The position numbers and the translations under genes are program-made. A DNA stretch of 64,000 nt from Odoribacter splanchnicus DSM 20712 (GTDB lineage Bacteria > Bacteroidota > Bacteroidia > Bacteroidales > Marinifilaceae), in NCBI RefSeq assembly GCF_000190535.1, contig NC_015160.1:3596001-3660000 (forward strand), written 5' to 3'. Below the pieces are notes generated by a model. That model worked only from the letters and a program-made list of their open reading frames with translations. It had not been told where the DNA came from and did not search any database. Of this stretch, positions 35,334 to 44,388 are shown one piece after another. The stretch's first letter is position 1. Each line of letters opens with the position of its first letter.

Positions 35334-36467
35334 TTATTTTACCGTCACGGTCCGGCCTTTGATGATGAAACGGGCGGTGGAAATTTTTTCAAAATAGTGG
35401 AAAAGTTCCGATACCTCTTTATATCTGGTCATCATACCTGACAGGTGAATATTTTTAGTTTGCTCGTTGAGGTAGAATACGTCCAGATCGTACCATCTGG
35501 CTAATTTATTCATGACCGATTCCAAGGACTCGTTTTGGAACATGAAATTTCCGTCTTTCCAGGTGATATAAGGTAAAACATCCACTTCTTCAATCGTTAG
35601 TTTCCCGGAGGAGGTATAGGCTGCCTTTTGGGAAGGGTTTAGGTGAGTCTCCTGGTCGTGGTGGCGGATACTGACGCTACCGCTGACCAGAACGGTTTCG
35701 ATGTTGTCTTTATTTTGAGTACTGATATTGAATTGGGTACCATATACTTTGACTTCAATATCGCCGACTTCGACAATAAAAGGCTGTTTTTCATTTTTAG
35801 CAACTTTAAAATAGCCTTCTCCCTGAAGTTTTACTCTTCTTTCCAGGCCTGAGAAAACCGTTGGGTATCGGAGTTCTGTCTCTGCATTCAACCATATTTC
35901 GGTCCCGTCTGCCAGTTTGATTTTGAATTCTCCACCTCTGGGGATTTCGAGTCGGTTTATCAGGTTTGCAGTCGAAATGTTGGCTGATTCTGCGTAATTC
36001 AAGACTCCTTCATTGGAAATACGGATTAGTGTTCCATCTTTTTCCTTTAACTCCTGCGAAGTGGTGTTTACGGGAATCGCAGTTCCGGAAGAAAGATGCA
36101 GAATCGCCTTTGACGAACCCGGATGAATCGGAACTTCGGCTAAAGTCGGAATCAGTGAAGGGGTATGGATCAGGTAAAAGGAAAGTCCGCCTCCGAGCAG
36201 AATCAGGGCGATGGCTGCAACTCGGATAAAAAGACGGCGGATATGACGCCGTTTCAGACGGGATGCAAATTCAATATATTGACCTTGAATACGGCCGGAT
36301 TGGATAGCAGCCTGAAGGTGAATGTGATGCCGACGGAATCTTTCGAAGTACCTTTGATGTTCAGGATCGTGTCCCAACCATTCTTTCAGAAGCTGTTCTT
36401 CCTCTACGGCGTTTTCCTGTAAGAGATGCTTTAAAAGTAATTGATCGATGTTGTCTTTATTTAGCAT
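35334..36467 (-). CDS. FecR-family anti-sigma factor
   Basis: 377 aa. An N-terminal cytosolic anti-sigma domain (about 1-75, with the WLGHDPEHQRYFERF segment) precedes one membrane helix near 80-100 (VAAIALILLGGGLSFYLI). The periplasmic FecR domain follows (IEIPRGGEFKIKLADGTEIWLNAETELRYP, then GEGYFKVAKNEKQPFIVEV), and the C-terminal DUF4974 domain ends the protein. It holds the ECF sigma factor until the SusC STN domain signals. The gene lies between sigma and susC. Confidence 0.95.
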   Translation of the reverse strand: MLNKDNIDQLLLKHLLQENAVEEEQLLKEWLGHDPEHQRYFERFRRHHIHLQAAIQSGRIQGQYIEFASRLKRRHIRRLFIRVAAIALILLGGGLSFYLIHTPSLIPTLAEVPIHPGSSKAILHLSSGTAIPVNTTSQELKEKDGTLIRISNEGVLNYAESANISTANLINRLEIPRGGEFKIKLADGTEIWLNAETELRYPTVFSGLERRVKLQGEGYFKVAKNEKQPFIVEVGDIEVKVYGTQFNISTQNKDNIETVLVSGSVSIRHHDQETHLNPSQKAAYTSSGKLTIEEVDVLPYITWKDGNFMFQNESLESVMNKLARWYDLDVFYLNEQTKNIHLSGMMTRYKEVSELFHYFEKISTARFIIKGRTVTVK

Positions 36468-36595
36468 ATCGGTTGCATTTGTCCATAGTACGGGAAAATA
36501 TTAATTTTCATTGAATGGAAAAGACAACTTTTTTTGAAATAGTTGAAAAAATAATTATAATGAATTGGAATTTAATCTTTTGTGTTTTTGGTTTT

Positions 36596-37171
36596 TTATC
36601 TTTTTTTGTCGGATAAAAGCAAAAACAGGATGATATTTTGGGTTATATCGGGATAGGCCTGACGAATTTTTTTGAGGGCGTTGACTAAAAGCGTATTCAC
36701 CGTAGCGATAGAAATGCCTAGTTTAGCTGCAGTTTCTTTATAATGTAATCCTTGTAAATAGATACATTGCATGATTTGACGGCTTCTTTCGGGAAGCTTA
36801 TCGATTTCGTTTTTGACCCGGGCCAATACTTCTTCTTCCAGGGTATCGTATTCTTCCCAGGCTTTGTCGGAAGACTTCAGATCGGTAGCATGGCGCAGGG
36901 GATCTTTTTTTTCCATCCGGTCGAATGCCAGATTGCGTACAGAAGTGTAAAGAAAAGATTTAAAGGTGGTTGCTTGTAGTGAGGTTTGGGTCCTTTTTTC
37001 CCATAAACGGATAAAAAAGTCCTGTACCAGATCTTCCGACTGGGGAATGTTGTTCAGGAAAGAAGCCGCCCATAGTACCAAAGGCTTGTAATATCTGGTA
37101 AACAAATATTCCATGCCTTTCTCCTCGCCTTGATTGAGGAGTGAACATATGGTACTGTCCGGTATTTGCAT
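36596..37171 (-). CDS. ECF sigma factor, Bacteroidetes type
   Basis: 191 aa. Region 2 contains FTRYYKPLVLWAASFL and DLVQDFFIRLWEKR (about residues 24-55), and region 4 contains IDKLPERSRQIMQCIYLQGLHYKETAAKLGISIATVNTLL (about 122-165), the helix-turn-helix that reads the -35 element. It should drive the FecR-SusC-SusD-thioredoxin operon downstream. Unusually, it starts 17 bases after the stop of a TPM-domain gene on the same strand, so it may also be transcribed from the LemA/TPM operon. Confidence 0.95.
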   Translation of the reverse strand: MQIPDSTICSLLNQGEEKGMEYLFTRYYKPLVLWAASFLNNIPQSEDLVQDFFIRLWEKRTQTSLQATTFKSFLYTSVRNLAFDRMEKKDPLRHATDLKSSDKAWEEYDTLEEEVLARVKNEIDKLPERSRQIMQCIYLQGLHYKETAAKLGISIATVNTLLVNALKKIRQAYPDITQNIILFLLLSDKKR

Positions 37172-37188
37172 TATCTGTATTTATCGTT

Positions 37189-37950
37189 TTACCAGCTTCC
37201 ACTGGCCCCGCCACCGCCGAAACTCCCTCCGCCGAAACCTCCGAAGCTTCCGCTACCTCCGCTGAAAGAACCGAAATTGCTGCCGCCACCGCCGAAACCT
37301 CCGAAAAATATGGGAGGGATTCCTCCACTTCCATGGCTACCTGTGGTATACCCTTTTTTTCTTCGGAAAAACAGAGGCAGGAGAAATAGGATCAAGATAG
37401 GAATGATGATCACTTCGGCACTGCCATTTCCGTTTTTGCGGGCATATTGTTCGGCTGTAAATTCCCCACCGGCAAGCTGCATGAGTACATCTGTCGCTTT
37501 GTTAATTCCCCGGTAATAATTGTTTTGTTGAAATTCAGGTATAATTTCGTTCCGGATGATTCTCGAAGCGATGGCATCCGGAATGACTCCTTCCAATCCA
37601 TATCCGACGGCAATGGCTACTTGTCCTTTTTCTGTCCTGCTCTTGGGCTTGATCAGAAGTAAGACTCCGTTGTCTTTTCCTTTTTGGCCGACTCCCCATT
37701 TTTCAGCTAAACGCTGGGCATAATCGCTGGGGGCGTAGCCTTGTAGGGTGGGTACGGTTACTATTGCGATCTGGGTGGAAGAAGTGTCGTTAAAATTTCT
37801 CAACTTTTGCTCCAATGCTTGTTGTTGCTGTGGACTGAACAGCTGAGTGAAATCATTGACTATCCGTTTGGGGCGCATCGGTTCGGGTAGATCCTGAGCC
37901 TGTAAAAAGGAAGTAATGCATATAAAGAAAATAAGGACTGATCGTTTCAT
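37189..37950 (-). CDS. TPM-domain membrane protein with Gly/Ser-rich tail (YgcG type)
   Basis: 253 aa. A Sec signal (MKRSVLIFFICITSFLQAQ) is followed by the TPM domain (about 28-165: VNDFTQLFSPQQQQALEQKL, STQIAIVTVPTLQG, EKWGVGQKGKDNGVLLLI, VGYGLEGVIPDAIASRII). A membrane helix lies near 178-195, and a low-complexity Gly/Ser/Phe tail of about 45 residues ends in W. TPM proteins commonly travel with LemA in Bacteroidetes; some are linked to envelope or photosystem repair in other lineages, but the role here is unknown. Second TPM gene and LemA lie directly upstream. Confidence 0.9.
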   Translation of the reverse strand: MKRSVLIFFICITSFLQAQDLPEPMRPKRIVNDFTQLFSPQQQQALEQKLRNFNDTSSTQIAIVTVPTLQGYAPSDYAQRLAEKWGVGQKGKDNGVLLLIKPKSRTEKGQVAIAVGYGLEGVIPDAIASRIIRNEIIPEFQQNNYYRGINKATDVLMQLAGGEFTAEQYARKNGNGSAEVIIIPILILFLLPLFFRRKKGYTTGSHGSGGIPPIFFGGFGGGGSNFGSFSGGSGSFGGFGGGSFGGGGASGSW

Positions 37951-37952
37951 GT

Positions 37953-38390
37953 TTAATTTTTAAATGAGATATCGTCCGACAGTTCGTTGACATCGTCTGC
38001 CTGATAGGGAAAAAAAGCTTTTAGCTGCTGTCCTGCAGTCAGGACAGCTTCGCAAACTCCCTCGCAAATCTGTCCTGATTTGAATTTTTCTATCATATTG
38101 TTTTTTATGTCATCCCAAAAATGGTCCGGCACTTTCGCATTGATCCCTGCATCTCCCAATATCGCCAATTGTTTATCTTCTAATGCGACGTAAATCAGTA
38201 CACCGTTCCGCAAGGCTGTCTTATGCATTTTCAAGTCGGCAAAGACCTGGGCTGCACGGTCGAGTACATTCTTCCGGCAATGATTTTCGAAATGGATCCG
38301 GATTTCGCCGGAAGTATCTTTTTCTGCTTGCCGGATGGCGGCAACCATAGCGGTCTTCTGAGCCGGGGTGAAAAAATCGGATGGTTTCAT
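37953..38390 (-). CDS. TPM-domain protein, short cytosolic form
   Basis: 145 aa without signal peptide. It shows the TPM core: FFTPAQKTAMVAAIRQAEKDTSGEIRIHFENHC at the start, KTALRNGVLIYVALEDKQLAILGDAGINAKVPDHFWDDI in the middle. It lies 2 bases from the following TPM gene and 3 bases after lemA, so the three are translated as a unit. Function unknown. Confidence 0.88.
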   Translation of the reverse strand: MKPSDFFTPAQKTAMVAAIRQAEKDTSGEIRIHFENHCRKNVLDRAAQVFADLKMHKTALRNGVLIYVALEDKQLAILGDAGINAKVPDHFWDDIKNNMIEKFKSGQICEGVCEAVLTAGQQLKAFFPYQADDVNELSDDISFKN

Positions 38391-38393
38391 TGC

Positions 38394-38984
38394 TCAAAAT
38401 TCTACTTTAGGAGCATTTTCAGCTCCTGCATTGGCTTCAAAATAGGGTTTGGAGGTGAATCCGAACATTCCGGCTACCAGGTTTCTGGGGAATTGCAGGA
38501 TGAAAGCATTGTAGCTGCGGGCGACATCGTTGAATTTCCGGCGTTCTACTGCTATCCGGTTTTCCGTTCCTTCGAGCTGGGCTTGCAAATCAAGAAAGTT
38601 TTGGTTAGCCTTCAGATCCGGATAATTTTCAGAAATAGCCATCAATCGGGATAAAGCGGAGGATAATTCCCCTTGTATGTTACTTAATTTTTTTAGGGCC
38701 GCTTCGTCGAGCTGGTCGATATTCAGCTGCATCTGAGTGGCTTTTGCCCGGGCATTGACTACTTCGGTCAGTGTATTTTCTTCGTGTGAAGCATACCCTT
38801 TCACTGTATTGACCAGATTGGGGATCAGATCCAGGCGCCGTTGATATTGGTTTTCCACATTCGACCATTGGGCCGATACGGCTTCGCGCATATTGACCAT
38901 GCCGTTGTAAGCTCCTTTAAACCAAAAGAAAATACTCAATACAACTACAGCGATAACGATTAAAACAATGTATCCCTTTTTCAT
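38394..38984 (-). CDS. LemA-family membrane protein
   Basis: 196 aa from ATG 38984; the frame opens earlier, at 39041, but MKKGYIVLIVIAVVVLSIFFW is the standard LemA start. One N-terminal membrane helix is followed by a long helical bundle with AQWSNVENQYQRRLDLIPNLVNTVKGYASHEE and YNAFILQFPRNLVAGMFGF, both family hallmarks. It begins the lemA-TPM-TPM set. The role of LemA is not settled. Confidence 0.93.
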   Translation of the reverse strand: MKKGYIVLIVIAVVVLSIFFWFKGAYNGMVNMREAVSAQWSNVENQYQRRLDLIPNLVNTVKGYASHEENTLTEVVNARAKATQMQLNIDQLDEAALKKLSNIQGELSSALSRLMAISENYPDLKANQNFLDLQAQLEGTENRIAVERRKFNDVARSYNAFILQFPRNLVAGMFGFTSKPYFEANAGAENAPKVEF

Positions 38985-39106
38985 ATGTTTATAAATTTTG
39001 TCAAAAAAATTTGTGTTTTTTTTAAAACAATTATTTCTCACAGATACAAAGTTAATGATTTCTGTGATTCGCCTGTGAAGATAGGACGAGAAATATTTCT
39101 ATTGTT

Positions 39107-40180
39107 TTATAAAGAGGAGGATTTTAGATTTAAAACGACGATTACCGGATTAGCATCTTCGGTCAGGTTACGAAGGGCGGGGATAGCTGCAAGTTGTTCC
39201 GGTTGGATAAAATGAAAGAAAACCGGGGCCGGTAAAACCATCAAACCTTGATTTTGTACCATCTCCCGGGGAATGTAGGGAATCGTGTGATCGATATCGT
39301 TGACGAGGGTATCGCATACCGTGGCGGTCCGATGGGTTAAGTCCAGTTGAATCATGTATTGTTTCTGGCCGATAACGATGAGGTCCAGGACGGTTTTACC
39401 TAAGGAAATGAAATTGTGAAAATAAGGGAAGGTGATCGGTTTCGAAAGCGATTTTTTGAATTGTTCCGGGCTTTGATTATGACCGTAATCCAGGGATATT
39501 TTACGGGTAATACCGCTTTTACCCAAAAAATAGAGGGTGTCACTACCGGGACAACTGAATATAACCTCCTGGCTGGAGAAATCGGATAAATAATTGCTCG
39601 TACCGAAAGAGATAGAATCGAAAGGACTGATCCGAATTTCGTTTTCCAATTTCCCTTGTTTGTCATATAGGGAGACGGTTCGCCCATCCGAAATGATGAT
39701 ACCATTTTCCAGTACGTTAAATTCCATATTGAAGGATCGGTTTTGTATCAATGTTTTCAGGTAGTTTCCGTTCTTGTCGTAAGCCATGACGATGTGGCCT
39801 TTACCGTTATCGCCCGATACATAGATCACAGAATCACCGATGGAACTTTTTACTTTGAAGATACTGCTGTATTCGTTTGCTCCCCGTCCCCGGTTGTTAT
39901 GCTGGGAGAGGTATTGCCCGTGGCGGTTGAAAACATAAAGGGTGTTTTCGGCGATAAGATAATAACGGCCGTTATGATAAGTGACCGATTGTACGTTGGC
40001 TATCAAAGCGGTATCTGGAGTTTCCAAAGGAATATAACGGATCCTGTCGAATAGTTCGGATAATTGTAATATCTTGTTATTGCTGAGATCGGTGTGAATA
40101 TCGGCCGGGCTTTGGGGACGAGGTGAGCAAGACAGATACAGAACGATCATGAATAGGAGATATACGATAGGGGTTTTCAT
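39107..40180 (-). CDS. Six-bladed beta-propeller lipoprotein
   Basis: 357 aa from ATG 40180, preferred over 40198 because MKTPIVYLLFMIVLYLSC makes a proper lipobox (Cys18). The mature part has repeated blades, with ILQLSELFDRIRYIPLETPDTALI and YVFNRHGQYLSQHNNRGRGANEYSSI typical of the Bacteroidetes 6-bladed propeller family. Such proteins are surface or periplasmic and of unknown ligand. It follows the exchanger gene by about 28 bases, so it may be in the same transcript. Confidence 0.85.
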   Translation of the reverse strand: MKTPIVYLLFMIVLYLSCSPRPQSPADIHTDLSNNKILQLSELFDRIRYIPLETPDTALIANVQSVTYHNGRYYLIAENTLYVFNRHGQYLSQHNNRGRGANEYSSIFKVKSSIGDSVIYVSGDNGKGHIVMAYDKNGNYLKTLIQNRSFNMEFNVLENGIIISDGRTVSLYDKQGKLENEIRISPFDSISFGTSNYLSDFSSQEVIFSCPGSDTLYFLGKSGITRKISLDYGHNQSPEQFKKSLSKPITFPYFHNFISLGKTVLDLIVIGQKQYMIQLDLTHRTATVCDTLVNDIDHTIPYIPREMVQNQGLMVLPAPVFFHFIQPEQLAAIPALRNLTEDANPVIVVLNLKSSSL

Positions 40181-40207
40181 AACGGTATAAAAAAACATGC
40201 CGGTCTT

Positions 40208-41152
40208 TTATGATACGATCAATAAAGTCAGATAGGTGATATACAGGGTTAAAAATAAGGCACCCTCCCAGCGGTTGATCTGTCTTCCCTTGCCGGTGAA
40301 AACAAAAATAAACAGCAGGACGGAAACTCCGATATTGACCCATAAATCGGTTACACTATCCGTTGTTACCTTCAGAGGGGATATGCCGGCCGAAGCTCCC
40401 AGGATCAGGAAGGTATTGAAGATATTCGAACCCACGACATTTCCGATGGCTATATCTGCGTTTTTCTTGCGGGCAGCGATCAAGGAAGTGGCTAATTCCG
40501 GCAGGGAGGTTCCGATAGAGATAATGGTCAATCCGATGATTCGTTCCGAAATACCTGCCATCTGAGCCAGACTGACTGCTCCGTCAACCAATAAGCGTCC
40601 TCCTCCGACGAGGCCGGCTAGACCTAACAAAATAAAAAGTACGGATTTCTTCAGGCTGTAGGGTTTTATATTTACTTCTTCGGTTTCCTGACCACCCCGT
40701 TTGGCAATAAATAAGGTGTAGGCGATAAAAACGGCAAAAAAGCAAAGTAAACAAAATCCTTCTGCCCGGGTGATGATACCTGCCGGCTCACCGTTCGCCA
40801 ATATCAGGATAAGAACTGCTGCCAGTACAGCCAGCGGAATTTCAATCCATGTTGTGGATCTTTTGATTCCGATAGGGACGAATAAGGCGGTTACTCCCAG
40901 GATTGCCATGATGTTGAATATGTTGCTTCCCAGAACATTACCTAATGCCAGCGCGGAACTTCCTTCGATCGATGAAATGATATTCACTACAAGTTCCGGA
41001 GTCGAGGTACCGAAGGCTACTACCGTCAGACCGATAACGATATTCGGTACTTTCAGCCGATGGGCCAGTGCTGCACCACCGTCGACCAGCAAATTGGCTC
41101 CATACACTAAAATAATAAACCCTGCTAATAAGTAAATGATATTTAGTAACAT
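40208..41152 (-). CDS. Calcium/sodium antiporter (YrbG/CaxA family)
   Basis: 314 aa, about ten membrane helices in two inverted halves. Each half has the alpha-repeat ion-binding motif: VVAFGTSTPELVVN with ALGNVLGSNIFNI (near 47-85) and IISIGTSLPELATS with AIGNVVGSNIFNT (near 208-245). It exchanges Ca2+ for Na+ or H+ across the inner membrane. It follows DUF3137 by 14 bases on the minus strand. Confidence 0.95.
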   Translation of the reverse strand: MLLNIIYLLAGFIILVYGANLLVDGGAALAHRLKVPNIVIGLTVVAFGTSTPELVVNIISSIEGSSALALGNVLGSNIFNIMAILGVTALFVPIGIKRSTTWIEIPLAVLAAVLILILANGEPAGIITRAEGFCLLCFFAVFIAYTLFIAKRGGQETEEVNIKPYSLKKSVLFILLGLAGLVGGGRLLVDGAVSLAQMAGISERIIGLTIISIGTSLPELATSLIAARKKNADIAIGNVVGSNIFNTFLILGASAGISPLKVTTDSVTDLWVNIGVSVLLFIFVFTGKGRQINRWEGALFLTLYITYLTLLIVS

Positions 41153-41166
41153 AAATCAATAAAAAG

Positions 41167-42096
41167 TTAATCTTTGGTCCAAATACGCAGATTCAGGTTT
41201 AAATCATGAATAATTTGAAATAGATTGACCAAGGTCCCGAATTCCCGTTTCAGTTTATCCGTATTCAACTGGCATTCCCAAATGTTGGTTTCAAAATGAT
41301 TCGTTTGATCGGGAATGGCGATAATGACAGAAGAATCCCTGAAACTTACCGTTATTTTCCCCGGAAACCTGGAATCGAGTTCGAGTAATCTTTCCATTAA
41401 ATTAGGAGTGAGGATGTATCGGGCTTCTACCTGATCTGTAGAGAATACGTCGAACTGCTTTTCAAAGTTCGGATTTTCCAGTTTTACTCTCTGTTTGCCC
41501 AGGTTGAGTTTGAACCAGGAGTTACGGAAAACAACCGTTTGGCCCTGAAAGTTTTTGTTGAAGTCGGCTATAAAAAAGAAACCTCTGAAAATATCTATCC
41601 AGTGTTCCTGCCTGCGGCCTTTGGAATCGGTCGTGACCCGTTTTTCTTCGGCTATAATTTCCGAACAGATAAAACTGGTTTTATCGATTTTTCCGCAAAT
41701 CAGATCTTCACTGCGATAACGGTCGGGAGAGGTGCTGAATAACCGGCTGTTCATAAAGACCGATTCTGCGATTCCGCTTTCCGGCCGGTAACTTGCTTCC
41801 TGGCAAAGATAGGAAATAATGGACGAGATGATATTTTCTTTATAATAAGCACATAATTCTCCCGACTTGGACTGAATACAAGAAAATAGTACGATCAAGC
41901 CGAGCATACATGCTATAAGGATACCCGGCCATCCCCCTCCGATAATCAGGCTGACGACAACTCCTGCCACAAGGGTAATACCCCCCGCTATCAGCCCGTT
42001 TTTCGTTCCTTTCGCTTTTAATTGCAGTCTCTTGTCTTCTGCTTGTCGGATTCGGGATTGCAATTGTTCATAAATATCCTGAAAGTTTTGTTCCAT
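41167..42096 (-). CDS. DUF3137-family membrane protein
   Basis: 309 aa. A short N-terminal coiled helix (QDIYEQLQSRIRQAEDKRLQLK) is followed by two membrane helices (about 33-72) and a soluble domain with FRGFFFIADFNKNFQGQTVVF and NPNFEKQFDVFSTDQVEARYILTP, the DUF3137 core. This family is commonly encoded beside LemA, as here, with 9 bases between the genes. Function unknown. Confidence 0.85.
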   Translation of the reverse strand: MEQNFQDIYEQLQSRIRQAEDKRLQLKAKGTKNGLIAGGITLVAGVVVSLIIGGGWPGILIACMLGLIVLFSCIQSKSGELCAYYKENIISSIISYLCQEASYRPESGIAESVFMNSRLFSTSPDRYRSEDLICGKIDKTSFICSEIIAEEKRVTTDSKGRRQEHWIDIFRGFFFIADFNKNFQGQTVVFRNSWFKLNLGKQRVKLENPNFEKQFDVFSTDQVEARYILTPNLMERLLELDSRFPGKITVSFRDSSVIIAIPDQTNHFETNIWECQLNTDKLKREFGTLVNLFQIIHDLNLNLRIWTKD

Positions 42097-42105
42097 AACT
42101 GTGGA

Positions 42106-42657
42106 TTAAGATCGGAACAATTTTTTTACATCCGGATTCACTTTTTCCTCCTCCGGAATAGCGAATACTTCTTTTTTGGTAAAACTGAACAGGTTGGCAA
42201 TGATGTTGGATGGAAAGGTCATCACCGAATTGTTGTAATCCGTAACAGCTGCATTATAGGTCCGGCGGGAAGCCGAAAGTTGTTCTTCTGTCTCGTTCAG
42301 TGTTTTTTGAAGTTGCATGAAATTTTCCGAAGACCGTAAGGCCGGATAGTTTTCAGCTACCATAAAGAAATTATTTTTAGCAGCAGTGAATGTTTTGTCA
42401 AAATCTGCTTTTTCTTCAGCTGTGAGGGAGTCGTAACTCTTCGTCCGTAAATTTGTGATTTTAGTAAATGTCTCTTCTTCGTGTTTCGCGTATTGCTGTA
42501 CAGTAGCGACTAAATTGGGAATAAGGTCGAATCTTTTTTTCAGCATGACATCGATCGAACCGAAAGCGTTGTCGACATTGTTTCTTTTTCGGGTCAGCGT
42601 ATTGTAAGATATAATGGCATACAGGAAAATAATACCCAGGATAATCAGTGAAATCAT
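42106..42657 (-). CDS. LemA-family membrane protein (second copy)
   Basis: 183 aa. The N-terminal helix MISLIILGIIFLYAIISY is followed by the LemA bundle (NNVDNAFGSIDVMLKKRFDLIPNLVATVQQYAKHEEETF, and YNNSVMTFPSNIIANLFSF). Related to, but clearly different from, the LemA at 38394, which is paired with TPM proteins instead of DUF3137. It is the first gene of a four-gene minus-strand run to 39107. Confidence 0.94.
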   Translation of the reverse strand: MISLIILGIIFLYAIISYNTLTRKRNNVDNAFGSIDVMLKKRFDLIPNLVATVQQYAKHEEETFTKITNLRTKSYDSLTAEEKADFDKTFTAAKNNFFMVAENYPALRSSENFMQLQKTLNETEEQLSASRRTYNAAVTDYNNSVMTFPSNIIANLFSFTKKEVFAIPEEEKVNPDVKKLFRS

Positions 42658-42765
42658 GATCGATGGATTTTAATGGTTATTGATTAAATTATTCTCACAA
42701 AATTAATTTTTTTTGATTATTAGCATTAATTTTAGCTGAAAATAATTAGAATCTGATTTATAGTT

Positions 42766-43377
42766 ATGAACCTTTGGGGATTTATTAGTGCGGCAGTGCT
42801 GCTGACTTTGATGCCGGGACCGGATATACTTTTTGTGATTACACAGAGTATCACCCGGGGACGAAAGGCCGGGATGGTCTTTGCCGCCGGATTGTGTACC
42901 GGCTTGATCGCTCATGTAACGGCTGTCAGTCTGGGTGTTTCGATTTTGCTGATGAGTTCTCCTGTAGCTTTTACGATGTTGAAGTTTGCCGGTGCTGCTT
43001 ATTTGTTGTATCTTGGAGTAAAAGCTTTTCTGGCCCGTCGGGAGAATCATTTCGAGTTGTCGGGAGACGCTGCTGTCAGTGGAAAACTATACCGGAAAGG
43101 GATACTGATGAATATATTGAATCCTAAGGTAATCTTGTTTTTTCTGGCTTTTTTTCCGCAATTTATAGATAAAGGGATAGAAAATCCCATTCCTCAGATG
43201 TTATTGTTAGGGCTTGTTTTTATGGTTCAGGCTTTCCTGATTTTTTCAATGGTAGCTGCTGTGGCGGATCGGTTAGCTCGTCGCTTGATGCAAAACCCTA
43301 AGGTGGCTTTGGCGGTGAATGTGGCAGAATCTTTGATTTATTGTGTCATCGGAGTCAGCATATTGTTTGTAAGATAA
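42766..43377 (+). CDS. LysE/RhtB-family amino-acid exporter
   Basis: 203 aa, six membrane helices. The N-terminus TLMPGPDILFVITQSITRGRKAG is the LysE signature, followed by LKFAGAAYLLYLGVKAFL and GILMNILNPKVILFFLAFFPQF. The family exports amino acids or homoserine lactone-type solutes from the cytosol. Divergent from the second lemA operon, converging with YccF with only 6 bases between stops. Confidence 0.94.
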   Translation: MNLWGFISAAVLLTLMPGPDILFVITQSITRGRKAGMVFAAGLCTGLIAHVTAVSLGVSILLMSSPVAFTMLKFAGAAYLLYLGVKAFLARRENHFELSGDAAVSGKLYRKGILMNILNPKVILFFLAFFPQFIDKGIENPIPQMLLLGLVFMVQAFLIFSMVAAVADRLARRLMQNPKVALAVNVAESLIYCVIGVSILFVR

Positions 43378-43383
43378 AAGGTT

Positions 43384-43752
43384 TTATTTTACATCGTGTC
43401 CGAAAGGAGTGAGTGCCAGTCCGGCTAATTTGAAATGTTGCATTCCGAATGGGATACCGATAATCGTGATGCAAAACAGGACTCCCCAAAAAATGTGCGA
43501 TAGGAAAATCCAGATTCCGCCTATAAAAAACCAGATGATGTTCATCAGGGTAGAGAGGCATCCGTGGGGCGATTGTTTATGTACGATCTCGCTTCCGAAG
43601 GGCCATAATGCCAATATACCGAGTTTGACTGTCTGGAGCCCGAAGGGAATACCGATGATTGTGATAAATAATCCGATACTGGCGATGAAATATTCGACGG
43701 CGACGAAGATTCCTCCGAATAGTAACCAAATGATATTTCCTAAAATTTTCAT
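43384..43752 (-). CDS. YccF-domain inner membrane protein
   Basis: 122 aa, two copies of the YccF repeat: GIPFGLQTVKLGILALWPFG near 37-56 and GIPFGMQHFKLAGLALTPFG near 99-118, each preceded by a hydrophobic hairpin. Small inner membrane protein of unknown role, monocistronic. Confidence 0.93.
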   Translation of the reverse strand: MKILGNIIWLLFGGIFVAVEYFIASIGLFITIIGIPFGLQTVKLGILALWPFGSEIVHKQSPHGCLSTLMNIIWFFIGGIWIFLSHIFWGVLFCITIIGIPFGMQHFKLAGLALTPFGHDVK

Positions 43753-43805
43753 GTTCCAAAGATAAGCATTGTTTTTTTAATTTCAATCGGAAAAAAGTAT
43801 AGCGA

Positions 43806-43837
43806 TTGATCAAAACTATGAAAAATTTGTATATTTG
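43806..43837 (+). promoter_or_regulatory. Bacteroidetes-type promoter of the S-component/PRTase pair
   Basis: TTG at 43806-43808, 21 bases, then TATATTTG at 43830-43837, a full match to the sigma-ABfr pattern, 29 bases before ATG 43867. Confidence 0.75.
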
Positions 43838-43866
43838 AAGTGGTTAAATTTTAAATATGCACTAAG

Positions 43867-44388
43867 ATGATGATCGTATCTCAATTTCGTCAGTTAAATC
43901 TTTCTGTTGTGAATGTCCGGACCTATTTGTTTGCGGTCCTTTTTGTCGGAGGAAATATGCTGCTTCCCCAATTGTGCCATTTAATGCCGGATGGAGGTAA
44001 AATATTTTTACCGATCTATTTTTTTACTTTGATCGCTTCTTATAAATTCGGTTTGAAAGTGGGTATACTGACTGCTGTATTGTCACCTTTGTGTAATCAC
44101 CTCTTATTCGGGATGCCGCCGGCAGGGATGTTACCTGTTTTGTTGGTAAAATCTACGTTACTGGCTTTGGTGGGAGCTATTGTAGCCGACAGAAGTCAAC
44201 GGGTTTCTTTATTGCATGTCGCTGCGGTGGTGGTGGCCTATCAGGTGCTCGGTGGTATAGCCGAATGGTTGATCGCTTCGGATTTGTCTGCTGCATTGCA
44301 AGATTTTAAAATCGGATTCCCGGGAATGTTGTTGCAAGTGGTGCTTGGCTGGGTAATCCTGAAAGGGTTGGCTAAATATGAATGTTAA
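43867..44388 (+). CDS. ECF-type transporter S-component-like membrane protein
   Basis: 173 aa, about five to six membrane helices. The segments LPIYFFTLIASYKFGLKVGILTAVLSPLCNHLLFGMPPAGMLPVLLVKSTLLALVGAI resemble substrate-binding S-components of energy-coupling-factor transporters. The last 11 bases overlap a phosphoribosyltransferase gene, so the imported solute could be a nucleobase or another PRTase substrate (inference). No EcfA/EcfT genes are in the window; a shared energising module elsewhere would be needed. Confidence 0.75.
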   Translation: MMIVSQFRQLNLSVVNVRTYLFAVLFVGGNMLLPQLCHLMPDGGKIFLPIYFFTLIASYKFGLKVGILTAVLSPLCNHLLFGMPPAGMLPVLLVKSTLLALVGAIVADRSQRVSLLHVAAVVVAYQVLGGIAEWLIASDLSAALQDFKIGFPGMLLQVVLGWVILKGLAKYEC

